From Cardiocondyla obscurior (taxonomy: Eukaryota > Arthropoda > Insecta > Hymenoptera > Formicidae): a stretch of 64,000 bases of DNA. The stretch spans positions 563,001 through 627,000 of the forward strand of contig NC_091865.1 in NCBI RefSeq assembly GCF_019399895.1. Direction: 5' to 3'. The notes beneath the pieces are model-generated. The model saw only the letters and a list, made by a program, of their open reading frames with translations. It was not told the origin of the DNA and searched no databases. The position numbers and the translations under genes were made by a program. Positions 23,874-36,574 of the stretch are shown here, piece after piece (the first letter of the stretch is position 1; each line of letters opens with the position of its first letter).

Positions 23874-26800
23874 ATGGAGTGCCCCGAAGCGGTAGAACGA
23901 GGTCGGAATTTTCGTCTACTAGCCGAAGAGGAATTATCTAAGCTCTTAGACTTTCTTACGGAATACTTGCCCAATTCATTGAAGGTACGTAATATCATCT
24001 GCACTGTTATCCACATCACCGAGGAACAGTTTTGTATTTAATTAAACTTAGAATATTACATTTTTTTTAAATATTGCTACGTGCTTAATGTGATTATCTT
24101 ATAAGCTGCAAACACAATTATCGTATAAATTACCAACATGTTCAATCTAGAAGCTATAAAGCGCCATCGGTGTCTAATTTGGTGTTGATGAAAGTAGGAA
24201 AAGTATTACGGAAGAGTAAAAGTTTCCGACGCGCAGTAAAATGGATGCGAAGGGAAATGTATATACATATGTACGAATATGTATACATGGAAAAAACATA
24301 TATGTACATGCACGATCGGCGAACTAATTATAACTGAAAAGTAAAAAGATTTCTAATAACAAAAAAAGAGAAAAAATTATATTGAAGATGTACAGTAAAA
24401 GTTTTTTCATTTTTAGAAGATTTTGCTACTACGATGTTGTATTTTTCGCGAAAATACTTAATAACGTTTCTAGATTGTCTTTTAAAATTGAAATAAACTA
24501 AATTCGGAATATTAATTTTTCTATTTTATATTATTTACTTACTTACACGTAAATTATTTTAGAAAATAATTATTAAAATTTTTTTATGTTTAAAAATTCA
24601 AAGAGTGAAGAAAGGAAGAGTCACGTTGTACTCAATGGTAGTTAATTACATTATTCAGCGCGCAAATTAGCTCTCTCCCTCTTAACAAACAATTTCAGTC
24701 TCCGTTTCAAACGTTAAATTGAACTAACAATTATTTCGCCGATCGATGATGCAATTAAAGCCGCGGAAAGCCACACGAATTTACAATACGAGAACCGGAC
24801 TAATATCAAACCCATTATTTTGCAACCTTTATAATAAAGGCTGCTCTTGTTTCCGCACTCCGTGTCTAGCGTTTTACTCGATGCAACAACAATGTCTCGA
24901 AATCGATATGTAACTCCAGCACACACTGCGAGAGCGTATATTTAGCAAAAACTTCCAGCTCGGAAGAAAATGTAAATTTCTATAACGAGAATACGTAACC
25001 TTGGAAATAACAAACTGGGGATTAGATTTATCGCTCGACTGTGCAATTTTTGATAGGCATTTGACACAGAATTCGCCGAGAGTTACGCGGTCGTGATAGG
25101 TCGATTCACTCCCAAGGGAGCAATCCCGCTCGTTGACGAGATAAAATTAATATCGTGAAGGAAGGTAGTCTAAATCGCGTGATTCTCCCCCTTAGTCCAA
25201 ATGTCGATAAACGTGTCGGTCGAAGTATGCGCGTCCTTTCAATTTACGACATGCATGAAAGTGATATCGATACGAAATTGTCAGGGTTTACGTTTGATTT
25301 CTCCTTTCTAATCCGGCTAAGTACGATAAACTGCCGAGGTACAACGCGAGCGCCGACTCGATAGACTTTGCTCAGCTTGATTGTTAAAAGGATCAACGTT
25401 ATGACGCGCGACCACGCTACCTTAATCGAAAAATCGTCGTGTAAGGTGCGCTGGAATCAAGGCCAGGGTCACGTCGCTCGCACACGCTGTCGTCGTCGCC
25501 GCAGTGCCGATCTCGTGACCTCGCCCGCGACTTACTGCATCCGCGATTTCTTAACAGCGCGAACGAACTCTCTCCCCTTTCCGATATTATTTCAGGAGAA
25601 AACCTCCCCCGCTATTAACGCTAATAATTGCGAGCCCACCACGCCGTTCCACGACCTAAGCGTTATCATTGGAATTGAAATCACATTTAGGTGAAAGCCG
25701 CGGCATTACGTGCTCCGACGAAGACAATGGGGGTCCGTATTATCAATTTATTGATTCGATTGATTTCGATTATATAAATGGTCACGCTAAGACCCTGGAT
25801 ATTTCTCTTACGGGTTTGTTTTCGACCTGGAAGATCGCATATACGCTTTTCAATCGTTCGTGAGAGAGCTCGGCTGCACCGCAAAGAGATATATCGTTCA
25901 ATTGAACAGTTACCTCGCGACTTTTCCACCTCCCCTTGCAGATTAAACCGAATCAATCGACGGGAATCAATCGCGGCTCGCCTGACAAATTATTTATAGA
26001 AAAACAAGCGCGAGATAGCCGCGGGTGGAGAACAATACACGGTATAACCCATTATACGTATATCGAGAATTACAACGATAGATTTTATCGCGACAAAAGT
26101 CTGCGAGAGAATCGCGAGGGGCTATCTTGGGGTCAGATAACGATGCTTATTTATTCAAAGTTTTATTCTTTCTCAAGCATACCGAGTTATATTTTTTTAT
26201 TTGATTACTAAACGCTGGACAATCTGAATTTTCAGTTTTCGGCCGGAGGAGAGAAATAAGAGAGAAAGAAATAGAGAGAGGTTGAAGAAATCGTCTATCG
26301 TTCCAGCGATCAATCATCATTGAACCTTTGACGATATGTTGCACATGCAAAGTGCATCGATTTCGCCATGTGTGGCGACGAAAAGGCAACGGCATTACGT
26401 GTGCGTCAGGATACGCGGCCTTGACCCCTGAACACCTTTCCATTATACTATATACATATATGGTATCTACATATACACGTATACGTATATACGTATATAC
26501 GTTGTAGGAACCAGTGTCTGCAATTTATTCCAGGATGACCTGCGCACAATCATTTTCGTGCTGGCTCAATCTAATGGTGTACGGCACCGCCATTGATTCT
26601 TCCGGTATCACTTCGCTTGCGGTTATCGAAAGCGGCGCGGTGCTCGTAAATTAACGCATATTATCGAGCGCGTGCAATCGTCGCCGCGTAATTTCGCCGA
26701 CGACACCGCGAGATTCGCGAAGCGGGGACGCATATCCGAAAATATCCACTTTAACAATTCTGAAGGAACGTAGGTATGCGAATGAAAGTATACGCGATCC

Positions 26801-29800
26801 CCCGGTGCTGGGGGAAATCGCTGGCACGAGAAAGATGACATATCGATGAGATGGAAATCTAGGCAATATTCTAAATTGAGATATGCTAATGCCAACGAAA
26901 AAGAGTTAGATTTATGTATCCCCTGCGACGAATCTGAATGTAACGGTGGAAAAATACGGCAATATACGAGTCTCGCTTAAGCAAAGCGAGTTAGTAATAA
27001 TATGAGATATCGAGATTGAAAAAAAAGTCCTTGCTAGTTATCAGTTCCGGAAGCTGGGGTTTGAAATATAAACTAGTTCGTCGCGTATATTTTTCATCGT
27101 TCACTCGGAGAAAGTCTATGAAACAATGAACGGTAAAATTATCAATGGCATCTTGATAATTTGGAAAGTCAGAAGTGGTTGTCGTGCAAAAGCGCAATTG
27201 CTCTTATCGATCCTTCTTATTCTCTTACACTGTTTACTTAGGCGCTCTATTACGCTATTCTTGGGCGAGAATTATATATGCTTCGTTTCGCTCGTTATTT
27301 TCATCCAGTATATCCAATTACGGAACACTTCGATGAGACATAAATACGTGCTTAGCGTTTAATATTTGTTTAATGGATAATCCTACTTAATTCAATTCAT
27401 ATATATGTTTAATAACGATTATGTTACACCTACAATTTCTGACTGAAGCCATAATCTCACTCTGAGAAAAAGAGAAATTGTTTTGTCACAAATATTTTAT
27501 ATACTACGTTAGAAATAAAAAGGAACTATATATAAAAGAATATCAGTGGCACTGAGTGATTATCTTAAAGTTCAACGGACCGGGCATTGCCTTTGACTAG
27601 ATTCTCTCTTACCTTCTCTCTTTCTCTCTCTATTTTTGTCTTTCTCTGTGTTTGTATGTGTGTGTGCACGTTTTAACTTTTTCAAAAATATCTTTTACTC
27701 TTTTATTCCAAACAGCGTTTTTGCTATAGCTGGCAGACGAGTACAAATTTTTCTACACGGTTCAATGTAAATGCCAATTTTAAATTTGTTTTATGAAAAA
27801 TAAATTAAAGCCTATTTTGATATTTTTTTTAATAATATAATTTATGTTATTTAATTAAGAGAGGACCATTTTATTAACGTTATAAATTTCTTGCAGTTTC
27901 ATCAAACCGTATTAACTTACATGCGAGATAGAGTCTGGGAATTCCATTTCTACGTGGCTAACGATTGGCCCGAGGAAGCAATCTGTTTACATTTTCCTGG
28001 CATGACATTATCTGTAAGTATAAATTTATTTCGAGGGAGAAGAAAGTACAGAACCTGATACAATCTTCAGTCTAAACAAAAGTTCTGGTTCTAACAATAT
28101 TTTACTTAAAATAATATTTCTATTCATTATCTAAATTAGTTCAATTCAGTTAAGTTTTGCACTTAAAGAGTTATCCACCTAATGATTATTTAATTTTTTT
28201 TATCGCGAGATATTTAATTATAAAAAAAAATTGTTAAAAAGAGAAATAAGCCTGCTGTTAAAATTTGGAAACGTAACGTGATCGTTGCGGCATTATGACG
28301 AATTGTTAATTTGTAAAGTATCGCCGAAGACGATCAAGTATTAAAAAAGTGGCCTTGCCACGAATACTGGAAATTAATTTTCGCGTGCTTCCGGACGCGT
28401 TACTTTTTAGTACAGACTACAAGAATGTGTTGGCCCGTATCCCGTAAGACTTTGGCCACTCGCCAAATTTTCGCCTTTTCCTTTGCTCTTTCGTTGTCGC
28501 TGATATGAATCGCGAATTGCTTAACGCCAGTTTTCCAATTCCTACCAAGATAATTTTATCTATACTTTTTCCATTAATTATCACATCCGCAGCACCATAA
28601 ATTCGCTGATTATTAGATTTCGCATACGTATTTCTCGCAAACTTTAACCGCGCCAAGAATCGCGCTGTGTCCTTTAACATTTAGCACTTGTCGCGTTAAT
28701 TCTCCTTCATCCCACAAACTCGGCATTAAAATCTATAAAAGTGCTTTTGACATATAAACACAGATTGAAATAAACGTGGACTGTAATTTTATCGTTTGGT
28801 CTTACACATGACACGCGTACCTCTGGCATGTATCAAAGTATTGAATTTATTCCTATAAAGCTCGTGCAGCTCTCTAGAGAATGCCGGGTGTAAATTATGA
28901 CAGTAAGCGGTAAATAGATCGTAAAAACTTTATGATCTCCCAGTTATCGTTCAAGTATAGCTGTTCCTTTATACTTTATACCTTATACTACGGAGATGTT
29001 AATCGCGTATTCTGTTTTGCTTTTAGCCGAACGGTTTGGTGTACGAGAGTGTCGGTGTCTTCTGTCCGAACGACCGACTGGAATTGCTTCGCCTTCTCCG
29101 AGAAGAAGACATTCTGATAGACTGGTCGAAACCTTTGTATATTAATTTTGTTCATCAGAGTATTGCCGAAGAATTAACGCGACTATACGAAGGTACCGGC
29201 ACTATCGAGACAGTGGTGGGCGATGTTTGCGCGTGCGATTGCATTCAACAAAAAGAGGAAGAAGAGATGTCTGACCCTGACGTTCAGGTGCAGCCTCTTA
29301 AAGCCGAACACGCCGAAGGGATTCACGAACTGTATCCAGCAAATGACATGGAGTGTCCCGAGGTTTTTCTTCGACTTATCAGAACTCTACCCGCAGCGGG
29401 AGTGTTCGTGAAAGGTAGCTTAGCCGCTTGGATGGTCCAATCCTATTACGGAGCTATGTTTTCTATGCAAACTAAGCCTGAATATCGTAGAAAGGGATAT
29501 GGGACGAAGTTAGCAAGGTAGGGTATTAACAGCATTTATGCATGACAGTGTAATGCAATTAATAATGACGCTTAACAGAACAGCCATAAATGATATTCGC
29601 TACTTATGGAGATGTACTTGATTTATTCGCGTTAAAAATATAATATTATATTATATCGCGATATTGTACGCGCGTGAACGATGAAATATATAACAGTTAA
29701 CGTGTATACGAAATTTTAGGTACCTGACAAAACATGTAGCCGAGAGAGGGTATACTCCGTTTGTAGTTATACGTCCAGAAAATGAAGCTAGTCAAAGCTT

Positions 29801-30188
29801 GTACAAGAAGCTAGGTTTTAGACAGCTTTACCAACTTGTTCGAATGACCTTTATGCCGTTCATGTGGCAAGAGAGCGAGAACGATGCGAATATTCTTAGG
29901 GATAACTTGGAGAACGCCGTCAGGCAGCTCACGATGGAGCACAGGGTAATAACGGCGCTGCACGGCCAAGAGAAGAACAAGGAAACGATGCAAGATCCCG
30001 CGGAAATTGCGAAAGACGAGTCAATCGACAAGTCTGAGGAGGGAGAAGAGGTCGTCGAGAAACTTGACGAGACTGTAGAGGAGCAATCTGAAGAGAGGAT
30101 AGACACGACAAACGAAGACGCGCCGGAAGTTGTGGACGTTAACGGCTCTTCTGACTGCGAAACAGATGTTGGCGGTGAAGATGAATAA
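23874..30188 (+). CDS. GNAT-fold N-acyltransferase (FR47/glycine N-acyltransferase-like)
   Basis: Four coding exons join in frame: 23874-23984, 27897-28013, 29027-29517 and 29720-30188, giving 395 residues. The acceptor one base before the ATG fixes the start, and the first exon is noncoding. Residues 1 to about 170 form the poorly conserved N-terminal half typical of GLYAT-like proteins (VWEFHFYVANDWPEEAICLHFPG). Residues 175-290 form the acetyl-CoA-binding GNAT domain. Motif A is YRRKGYGTKLAR at 229-240, fitting R/Q-x-x-G-x-G with R230, G233 and G235. It is followed by GYTPFVVIRPENEASQSLYKKLGF, whose NxxSxxLYxKLGF signature is typical of FR47-like enzymes. Residues 291-395 are an acidic, Glu-rich tail not usual in GLYAT enzymes. 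The likely reaction is acyl transfer from acyl-CoA to an amine or amino acid; the substrate is unknown. Intron 1 of the coding part is 3.9 kb. Confidence 0.9.
23985..27896 (+). other. Large intron of the acetyltransferase gene
   Basis: Intron of 3.9 kb between coding exons 1 and 2. It includes a TA/CG-rich microsatellite-like patch at about 26450-26510 built of tatac/gtata units, and a CT-rich tract with a TG run at about 27600-27665. I see no convincing nested gene; several 60-100 codon ORFs lack support. Confidence 0.6.
28014..29026 (+). other. Intron of the acetyltransferase gene
   Basis: Intron of 1.0 kb. An 87-codon ORF on the opposite strand (28417-28680) has no recognisable motif or splice context and is not called as a gene. 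Confidence 0.6.
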
Positions 30189-33100
30189 GTTTCTAGGGAA
30201 TATTTATGCGATAAACGACGGTCCATAAATTCGCACGTTTTGTTTGCTCGAAGACACGCTCTTCGCCGTGTGGACATTGCTGAATAGCGAAGGGTTTAAG
30301 AATATTACAAACGGGAGTTACGAGTGTCGAATGTTCTCAGAAATGATACGCGCGGCTCGCTGCATATAATAACTTTCCTAACAGTTGTTTGAAATTTACT
30401 TAGTTCGATAGATATGAACGTCCATTTATAAATAATGACAATTCGTATAAACCACTCAGTCACATTCAGTAATGGTTCACGGTGAATAATGTAACATTAC
30501 TTTCTAATTATCGATGACACATTTGAATATGTGGCAATTTTATGAAATACAGCACACACAGCGATATATTATACGAAATTTCGGCTACACTATATATTAT
30601 AACAAAATGTACACGTTACGTGAGGGGAGCTGCTTTCTTCGAGCGATAGAAACGGAAGAAGAGTCAAAGATAGAGAGTATTTTAAGAAATTTCAACATTA
30701 CGGCACCGCGTTCGTGCGAGGCTTCAAATATTCACATACGCGGAATCAAAATTCCTCGTGTGACTCCTCATATCAGACTCTTTCCAGAACGTCGTGAAAA
30801 TCTCAGGTAATGAATAGCTATGTAGCTTTGGGTTGCCAATGTTATACCTCGTTAAAGTCTATCTCGTGTCGTTCTCTTATTACGTTGGTAAATATATAAT
30901 TTGATGAAAGATTGCCGATGTTATCAATAATTCGTAAAAGTGCGTTTAGAGAACGCATTGTTTGATATATATTGAAATCTTTCTAAGTAAATTAAATTAA
31001 ATAATCATATGGTGGTTGACCATTTATGTCTGTACGCGTTTTCCTCATTTGTTTCACGTTTCCTCGTCTATTTCGTCATTATTATTAAAAGAAAAATAAG
31101 TAAAAAAAAAAAAATCACGGGGTGTATGACGATATACAATATTGTACAATTATTAAGAAATATCGTATTAGTGTTTTTTACATCGTTAACGAGTTTTACA
31201 ACTCGCAGATTTTATGTATTGATTTCGAACAATTTAAAGTATATAATAAATGAACTTTGTTGTGCGAGAAGATTTAGATTTGACTGTTCCATGAATTTGC
31301 AAGTCTAAATCGTCACGAACGGTGGAGGGCGCGCTAATTTTCACCAAACGCGAAAATCCAAAAGTCTGCGGGGTGACTCAAACTGTGATTATAATTTTCA
31401 TGTATAAAGTAGAGCCTCGAGAGAATATATAGCGAAGCCTCGTGCGATCTCGACACGCTTTTCTCGATATGATAGAAGTAACTTGCTGTGTCGGTGCAAT
31501 ACAAATGGTGTGTGGGTGTGTGTGTGAAAGAGTTTCAGACAAAAATTTGTCACGTCAATACTGACTTTCTTCTAAATACGGACGTTATTCCATAATTTAT
31601 AAATATCTCAAAGTCATATAATTTCGTTATAGGAAAAACGCTTTGCTTCGCTGACTGCGGGAAGTTGACGAATACAATTTTCCGCACGTTTTACGCACCG
31701 TCACAGCAATTCTCTTAGCGTGCGAGTTAAAAATAATGGTAATATTAATGGTAAAAATAGAATGTAATTAATATTATTATTTATAATAATGGTTATACAT
31801 ATTTGAATATAAATACGCGCAAAAGGAGGGTCCTATCGGATCGGCTCCGCTCCCAAAGTACTCCGAGACCTTAGATAGCTACTATTTGTATAATTTTTTC
31901 TACGTTTCATAGATGACTTATCAATAAACGGAGACGGATAACATGTAAGAAATCGATTTCACATGGGAGCGGAGTCGAGGCGAACGTACGACTCTTTTAA
32001 GGCCCCCTCCCCCAAAATCCCTCATTTATTTTTGATTTTGATATAGCGGGGGCCAGCTGTGATACTTTACTCAATTCACTTACACCCTGGTCGTGGTACC
32101 AAGTGTAGTCTAGGCGAGGACCGGCCGTTGTTAACGGAGCGTTAGAACTCGACGAATTCTATTTATCTTGTGCACGTTGCGTTATATCGAAATCGATTTC
32201 AATCGGGCAGAAGAAGAGAGAGAGAACTTATATTCAATGTTTTACTTCGTGCGAACAATCAATCCGATCGGTGTCATCGATAGCGATCCAGATGTTACTA
32301 AACACGCGGTATCTATTTTCGCAACTGTTCATTCAGTTCCTCTAGTATCTTATTAAGTGACGAATTGGATATTATACAAATGAGATCGAATTATCATGTA
32401 AATGTTCAGCGTTCTCGATTACAAAATTGCGAGCTTATCAAGTAGACCGCTCGTATCTTAAGTTTTCTTTCCGTGGTCATTACGTACGTATTAATTGCAA
32501 TTTGTAAACTAGAAAAGGAATCGGCCATTACGGAAAACTCAAAGATCTCAGTTCTAGTCTAATAGACGTAATTTATATCTTGTGGTTTGTTTTTAATGCA
32601 ATGACTTTACGCAAGAGTGCCGACTGTTAACCATCTTACGTTCGTAGACCTTTTCGATAATTTAAAACTGCGGCTAATTAAATGGCATCTTCACGATTGT
32701 GGTCAATGTAGTCTCTCGAACGTTGCAATATACCAGCAATAAATTACAATTTTATATTTTGACAATAAGAAACGACTTAGATAGTCGTATGAAAATTCAT
32801 ACAGCATGCCGATACGTCTATGTATTACGTAAATTGAGTTTTTCGCAATGGTCTCGCAATTAATTACGTTAGAAAGATTTAATTCTTAAATGCGCAACTT
32901 TGCATGCCAACTAACTTTCCGTAAACTCTCCCTTATGACCTGAAAACGCGTGCGTTTGTAAATCTATTTTTTTCCTACCTGTACAGTACCTAATCATTGT
33001 CCGCCAGATACAGGGAGAATTTTTTAAATATTTTTTCTTTACAATCTGCAGTCATTATATTTCTGAAAAATGTTGTGAAAAAATTGCGCATTTGAGGATT

Positions 33101-34539
33101 AAGGCGAACGAAGGATCCTTTTCGTCTAAGATTTTTTTTAATCAATTAACTTTCTCTAAGAGATTCTTTTATACGGTACGCACAATTTGCTAACACAGTT
33201 GACACGATAGAGATCGCTTGATAAAACAATCGTCCCCGAGGATTCTTTGAGAATCGAGCCCTTAAAAGATTAACCGTTGTCAGCGTACGATACCGTCAAT
33301 GCACCCGTTCAGTCCACTGTCAAATTGTCGCACGACGGAAGTATCGGACGGGGAGGATCATTACACGCTAGGCGAGAGAAAAAAAAAAAGGAAACAACGA
33401 ACTTATCGCTACACGCTACCGTACCAGCCTGTACCTAGTACGCCAATTCTAGCGCCGTGTTAATTCATTGTGTCTCACGAATTAGGCCTAAAATCTAAAG
33501 TCCGCCCGAGGTGGCATGCAGTGCGCATTGTAAATACGCGTGTCACTCCTCTCTCCTTCGTGCACGTTGCGCCTCTTCGATGCAACAAAGAGACCTTTAT
33601 CTAGAACAACCGCGATTCAACCTCAGTCCTGCGAAAATTCCGAAGAGTGAGAGAGAGCGTGATTTCTCTACGTTTGCCGATATGTAAAACGTCTCGAGAT
33701 CCACCGCAGAGCGATCGCGAGAAAAAGAGAAATAATCTTCCCCTTTTTTATGGTCTATTTCCGTGCGAGAGGAAATCAGTCGCGAGCATCGATAGTTTTG
33801 TGAGAAATGGACGATGGAACCTGGAATAATAAATGGGACAAACATACATGATTTTTCTAACGATAGTGTCGTTTATTGAGCACTCGAGTGCTGTACAATC
33901 TTGCGCATTGTATTCACGATGGACCCTATGCTCTTCTTTTTATAGAATATTAATTCGTTTATTTTTTAACTTCGTTTTTAAACGACGTCAATCCGGCTAA
34001 GATAACCTATTGACCAGAACGAACTTCTGTTACTTTAGTTTGGTGATTTTTATTTTTTTTTTTTATTGTCCTGGCCGACTTAATTTTAGGAATGCAAATC
34101 CGGCTTTTCTTTTTATTGACGCTTTTAATGTTTCTTTTTTACGGATTCATAAGATAAACCGAGTTGAAATTTCTGATTTTATGGGGTAGCAGATTAATCA
34201 GGATTTGGAATTGTGTAAAGGAAGCTGATTTATTTGTATTAATAGTGTTATTTGAGGAAGCAAAAATCTGACTTTCATATTCGACGCTCCTATTGCCATC
34301 GACGAGTTTGTTTAACGTTAAACGTGGTAGGAAACGTTCGCGCACTGTCACACTGCTGCATGTCTCTTTTGATCGAGCAAGTCTCGTCTCGGATAATCGA
34401 CGCTAACCATCTATATTTCCCTCGTGCTCGATTTTTTTTTCTCCGACGCACTAATTCAAAGATCGCAGACTTAAGTCACTTTTCAATCGTTCGATAGTTC
34501 TAACGCTGCAACTTCACTTTATACGCGGATCTCATAGAA
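30189..34539. other. Intergenic region
   Basis: About 4.3 kb with no supportable gene. The left end is 3' UTR of the acetyltransferase gene. Tracts of A, T and (GT) occur, for example near 31508-31526. One inverted-repeat element is described separately. ORFs at 30514-30810 and 31009-31308 are unsupported. Confidence 0.5.
31821..32013. mobile_element. Possible small inverted-repeat element (MITE-like)
   Basis: Positions 31841-31855 and 31964-31978 are inverted copies of each other at 14 of 15 bases (core CTCCGCTCCCA against TGGGAGCGGAG). Outer G/C blocks at about 31826-31834 and 32001-32010 also look complementary. The AT-rich interior has no ORF. No target-site duplication was established, so the boundaries are approximate. 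Confidence 0.3.
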
Positions 34540-35260
34540 ATCGAGTTTGCTCTCACCTAAAGATAGTCCGCGTAGCTCCCGTTTCGCAGTTCGTGCATCA
34601 CCGTCACCAGCGTTGCACGGGACGCGAACACGCTCGGAACGATTTCGCGAACGAAGTAACGTTTACCGCCGACGAGACCGATCGTGGATGTCGCGACGCC
34701 GAGACGCGTGTGCGCGCAGCGAGTCGACGACGGGAAACGATGCCGGGTCCACTCGGTCGCGCTCGAGACGTCGCGGAAAGTCGCCGAAGTCGTTCTCGCC
34801 GCCTCCATGTTCTCGCGCAGAAACGGGCTCGCAAGTCGCACGGAGCGACGAGCGAAATGTCGCTCGGTCTTCGATTCGACGTCGGATTACGTCGCGCGCG
34901 GCTCGTTTGCACTTTCCGCGTGGCAACAAGGGCGCGATTCTCGCGAAAGACGTGCGGAACCGTGCCGCGAAGCTCTGCCACGGCGCTGCTACGGCAACGA
35001 CAGCGACGAACGGAATACGTGGGACTCCCAACGGCGAAGAGCGGAAACGCGCGCCAAGCGAAACGACAGGTGACTAGTCGGTGAACCGGACGGCGCTCCA
35101 TGCGCGCCGTCGCCGCGGCTTCGAGCTTCCTCGTGCACGTTCGCGACTACTCGGTTACCGTCTCTCGATGGTGGGGCCAGCAGTGTATCCGTGACGTCAC
35201 ATAATTAGAGTAAATACAAAGTAGTCTTGATGGGACAGCGGCGTGCGCCGCACCGTGAGT
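34540..35260. promoter_or_regulatory. CpG-rich promoter region
   Basis: About 0.7 kb of strongly CG-rich DNA with open frames in almost every phase, which reflects composition and not coding. It immediately precedes the candidate first exon with an ATG at 35508, so it is read as that gene's promoter. Confidence 0.45.
35191..35200. promoter_or_regulatory. Palindromic CRE/ATF-type site
   Basis: GTGACGTCAC contains a full TGACGTCA palindrome, the consensus for CREB/ATF factors. It lies about 320 bases before the candidate start codon at 35508, a plausible promoter position. Function is inferred. Confidence 0.45.
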
Positions 35261-35522
35261 CGCTGGTCCGAGCGCGTCAAACCTATATCGCTCCGATACA
35301 CGCACATCGCGTACCTCGCGAAAATTATCCGTGGATATATATATAATATATGTATATATATATATTATATATATTATATATTTAATATATATGTATATGC
35401 ATATTCGTACATGTGCTACGCGCGCTATGTGCCGTCAGTGTGTGTGTGCATCAAGAGATCCTAGATGACTGTGGGAATAGTGTGTGACACTCTCGTGCGG
35501 CAAAGAAATGGAAAAGATAGAG
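35261..35522 (+). other. Candidate first exon of a long gene, with start codon
   Basis: The exon ends in AGATAGAG followed by GTGAGTGC, a strong donor (intron starts 35523). An ATG at 35508 in strong context (A at -3, G at +4) would give MEKIE in phase 0. An earlier ATG at 35465 in weaker context gives MTVGIVCDTLVRQRNGKDR and leaves phase 1. An AT-repeat lies within the exon, and the 5' limit is uncertain. No unambiguous second exon was found in the remaining 28 kb, so the gene would have a very long first intron. The protein is not identified. Confidence 0.4.
35337..35400. repeat. TA-rich microsatellite
   Basis: Imperfect (TA)n with interspersed ATATG units just upstream of the candidate start codon. 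Confidence 0.8.
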
Positions 35523-36009
35523 GTGAGTGCGCCGAATGAGAAGCCGGGTGTACGGTAGACACAAATTTTTTTTTCCCCTCTTCGCCCTCCCCCCTCCCCT
35601 CCCGGTCACTGTCTTCGTTAACGCCGTGCCGCAAAATAAATTTCGCGCTTAACGCTCTCTTTCGCCTACTCTTTCTCTTGGTCTTTCTCTTTTTCTACTT
35701 TTCCTCTCTCCTCGTCCCCCCTTTCGTTTTTCCCCTTTATAATCATCGCGCTCCCGCGTCCTCCCCCGGGCCTCTCTCTTTCGTCCCTTCCCCTCCCACA
35801 TAACCGTCAGATTTACCTCGGCAAATACTCGCTCGACCGTAATGCAGAAGTGACAGCGTGGTGACGAGTGGTGGGAAAGGGGGTGAGAGGAGCGAGAGGG
35901 ACAGGGGGAGTTGAGCCGATAGTGGGGAGATGATCGTGTAGTTAGACATCTGGCAACGAATACCATTGTATGTATCTTCGATGTGTACCATACTATTAGA
36001 TAGACTGGT

Positions 36010-36340
36010 TACTTCTCGTTCTCTCCCCTACTACCTCTCCTTCGCTCCGTCTCTCTCTTTCTCTCTCCTTCTTGGAGCCACCGTCGTGTCTATCCGTTCA
36101 TCTCCGTTTCATTTTCGATTCTCTCTGTCAAGTTTATGATTCCGTCCTTATCTCGCGCTCGCGCGTCTCTCGCCGACTGCCTTTTGCTCCATCTCTTCGT
36201 CGCTCTCGGTACTTCTTCTCTTTCTCTATCTCTCTCTGTCTCCCTCCCGCAGCGTCTTCCTATCGTATCTCTCTCTCTCTCTCGCGCGCACCGACTCTTC
36301 TCCGTACCATTCTCCCTCTCGCTCTCTCTCATTCTCAGTT
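36010..36340. repeat. CT-rich polypyrimidine tract
   Basis: Long run of (CT)n and TCTCTC units with interruptions. A similar tract lies at about 35640-35800. They create spurious Ser/Leu-rich and Arg/Glu-rich ORFs. Confidence 0.85.
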
Positions 36341-36548
36341 AGTGAGGTATTTATAGATGTGCCTTAACCCGATTTAACGCAGCCACCTCAACTCGCATTG
36401 TCCTAACGACTATTTAATGAGAAAATGCATTGTTTTCGTGTCTGCATTTTCCCCTCGCCTACCTGTGAATCAGCTTTCACCGAAATGGCAATATCGGCGC
36501 TTATCGTTGACAAATGTCTACGCGGTGTAAAAGAAAAAAAAAGAACCG

Positions 36549-36574
36549 AAAAAAAAAAAAAAAAAAAAAAAAAA
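36549..36574. repeat. Poly(A) run of 26
   Basis: Uninterrupted adenines in an A-rich context that starts about 36530. Confidence 0.9.

Noticed and set aside
28417..28680. 87-codon minus-strand ORF in an acetyltransferase intron
   Set aside because: No recognisable motif, promoter or splice context.
34547..35101. Long overlapping Arg/Ser-rich ORFs in five frames
   Set aside because: They reflect CpG-rich composition in a promoter region, with no domain or splice support.
36072..36356. Ser/Leu-rich ORF in a polypyrimidine tract
   Set aside because: Low-complexity artefact of CT repeats. The same applies to tracts near 41.8, 52.0 and 53.5 kb.
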